Assembly: GCA_963922455.1 (NCBI GenBank)
Contig: CAWUIO010000148.1
Location: 1 to 14,188, forward strand
Direction: 5' to 3'
Length of the DNA stretch: 14,188 nucleotides
DNA from: CAWUIO01 sp963922455
GTDB lineage: Bacteria; Bacteroidota; Bacteroidia; Cytophagales; Microscillaceae
Shown here: piece after piece, positions 14,055 through 14,188 of the stretch
How the letters are laid out: each line of letters begins with the position of its first letter
Position numbering within the stretch: the stretch's first letter is position 1
Program-made: the position numbers and the translations under genes
Notes under the pieces: model-generated
What the model was told of the DNA's origin: nothing
The model's database searches: none
What the model saw: only the letters and a program-made list of their open reading frames with translations

Positions 14055-14188
14055 AGGGGCTTGCCCGCGCCTTGAAATGGGGGGCATCTTGCCCAGGACT
14101 GCCCGGCGCGGGCCGGGCTAGGCTGCCGAGCCGGCTTACGCGCATCCCGCGGCGGTCTCGGCCCTCTCGGGCGCCTATCCCTAAGCCA
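14055..14188 (+). repeat. GC-rich dispersed structured repeat, copy 3 (nearly full length, at window edge)
   Basis: This 134-bp copy begins with AGGGGCTTGCC just after the protease stop codon. A perfect 9-bp closing stem (14063-14071 with 14105-14113) encloses a 33-nt variable loop that has its own GGGCA-TCT-TGCCC hairpin (14082-14094). The 79-bp core (14110-14188) follows, with a stem at 14112-14135 that shares two bases with the closing stem, a CGCG-CATCC-CGCG hairpin (14139-14151) and GCCC-TCTC-GGGC. The closing-stem pair 14066/14110 is C-G, where copy 2 has T-A. The copy ends at the same TAAGCCA as the other copies, exactly at the window edge. It may serve as the 3' end of the protease transcript. 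Confidence 0.9.

Noticed and set aside
11777..14145. Short frames on both strands inside and at the end of the T9SS protease gene
   Set aside because: Shadows of a clear multidomain reading frame; the last one also runs into the repeat.
14055..14188. Integron attC site, because of a structured repeat with a variable loop just after a gene
   Set aside because: No GTTRRRY core or matching R/L boxes, no integrase, and copies are not spaced as a cassette array in one orientation.
1..14188. CRISPR array or circular replicon suggested by the same repeat at both ends
   Set aside because: Only three widely spaced copies without regular spacers. The two end copies differ at four bases, so the ends are distinct copies and not a circular overlap.

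Overview
The window looks like a chromosomal piece of a Bacteroidota bacterium, probably from the Saprospiria/Cytophagia side. The evidence is a secreted protein with a C-terminal type IX secretion (T9SS) sorting domain, a very long TamB of the Bacteroidota form, genes without clear Shine-Dalgarno sites, and AT-leaning coding DNA interrupted by a very GC-rich dispersed repeat. There is no phage, plasmid, rRNA or tRNA gene and no CRISPR array. The organism call is inference from protein families, not from a marker gene.

Layout, left to right. 1-79: the first copy of the GC-rich repeat, cut by the window edge. 80-325: non-coding, with two inverted repeats. 326-1693 (-): an NtrC-type sigma-54-dependent response regulator with no kinase next to it. 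1694-2614: a long non-coding stretch holding a terminator-like hairpin in the regulator's leader, several hairpins and DnaA-box-like 9-mers, the second repeat copy (2168-2304, -) and a strong 11-bp bidirectional terminator (2313-2345). 2615-3640 (-): tsaD. 3641-3969: a divergent intergenic region largely filled by a MITE-like element (about 185 bp). 3970-8916 (+): tamB, 1648 residues. 8934-11270 (-): a tight three-gene operon in the order sugar-phosphate transferase, acetyltransferase, aminotransferase (pglC-D-E-like), convergent with tamB. 11490-14048 (+): a T9SS-exported metalloprotease-like protein. 14055-14188: the third repeat copy, running off the right edge.

Functional themes are the cell envelope and surface (TamB envelope biogenesis, a diacetylbacillosamine-type sugar cassette, a T9SS surface protease), tRNA modification (TsaD, t6A37) and regulation (sigma-54 activator). 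These genes look like neighbours rather than one pathway.

The most interesting item is the repeat family. The two nearly full copies (134-137 bp) share a closing stem in which a C-G pair in one copy is a T-A pair in the other. An internal hairpin also has its innermost pair as G-C in one copy and T-A in another. This suggests a structured element selected or mobilised for its fold. Both long copies lie downstream of, and in the same orientation as, a protein gene.
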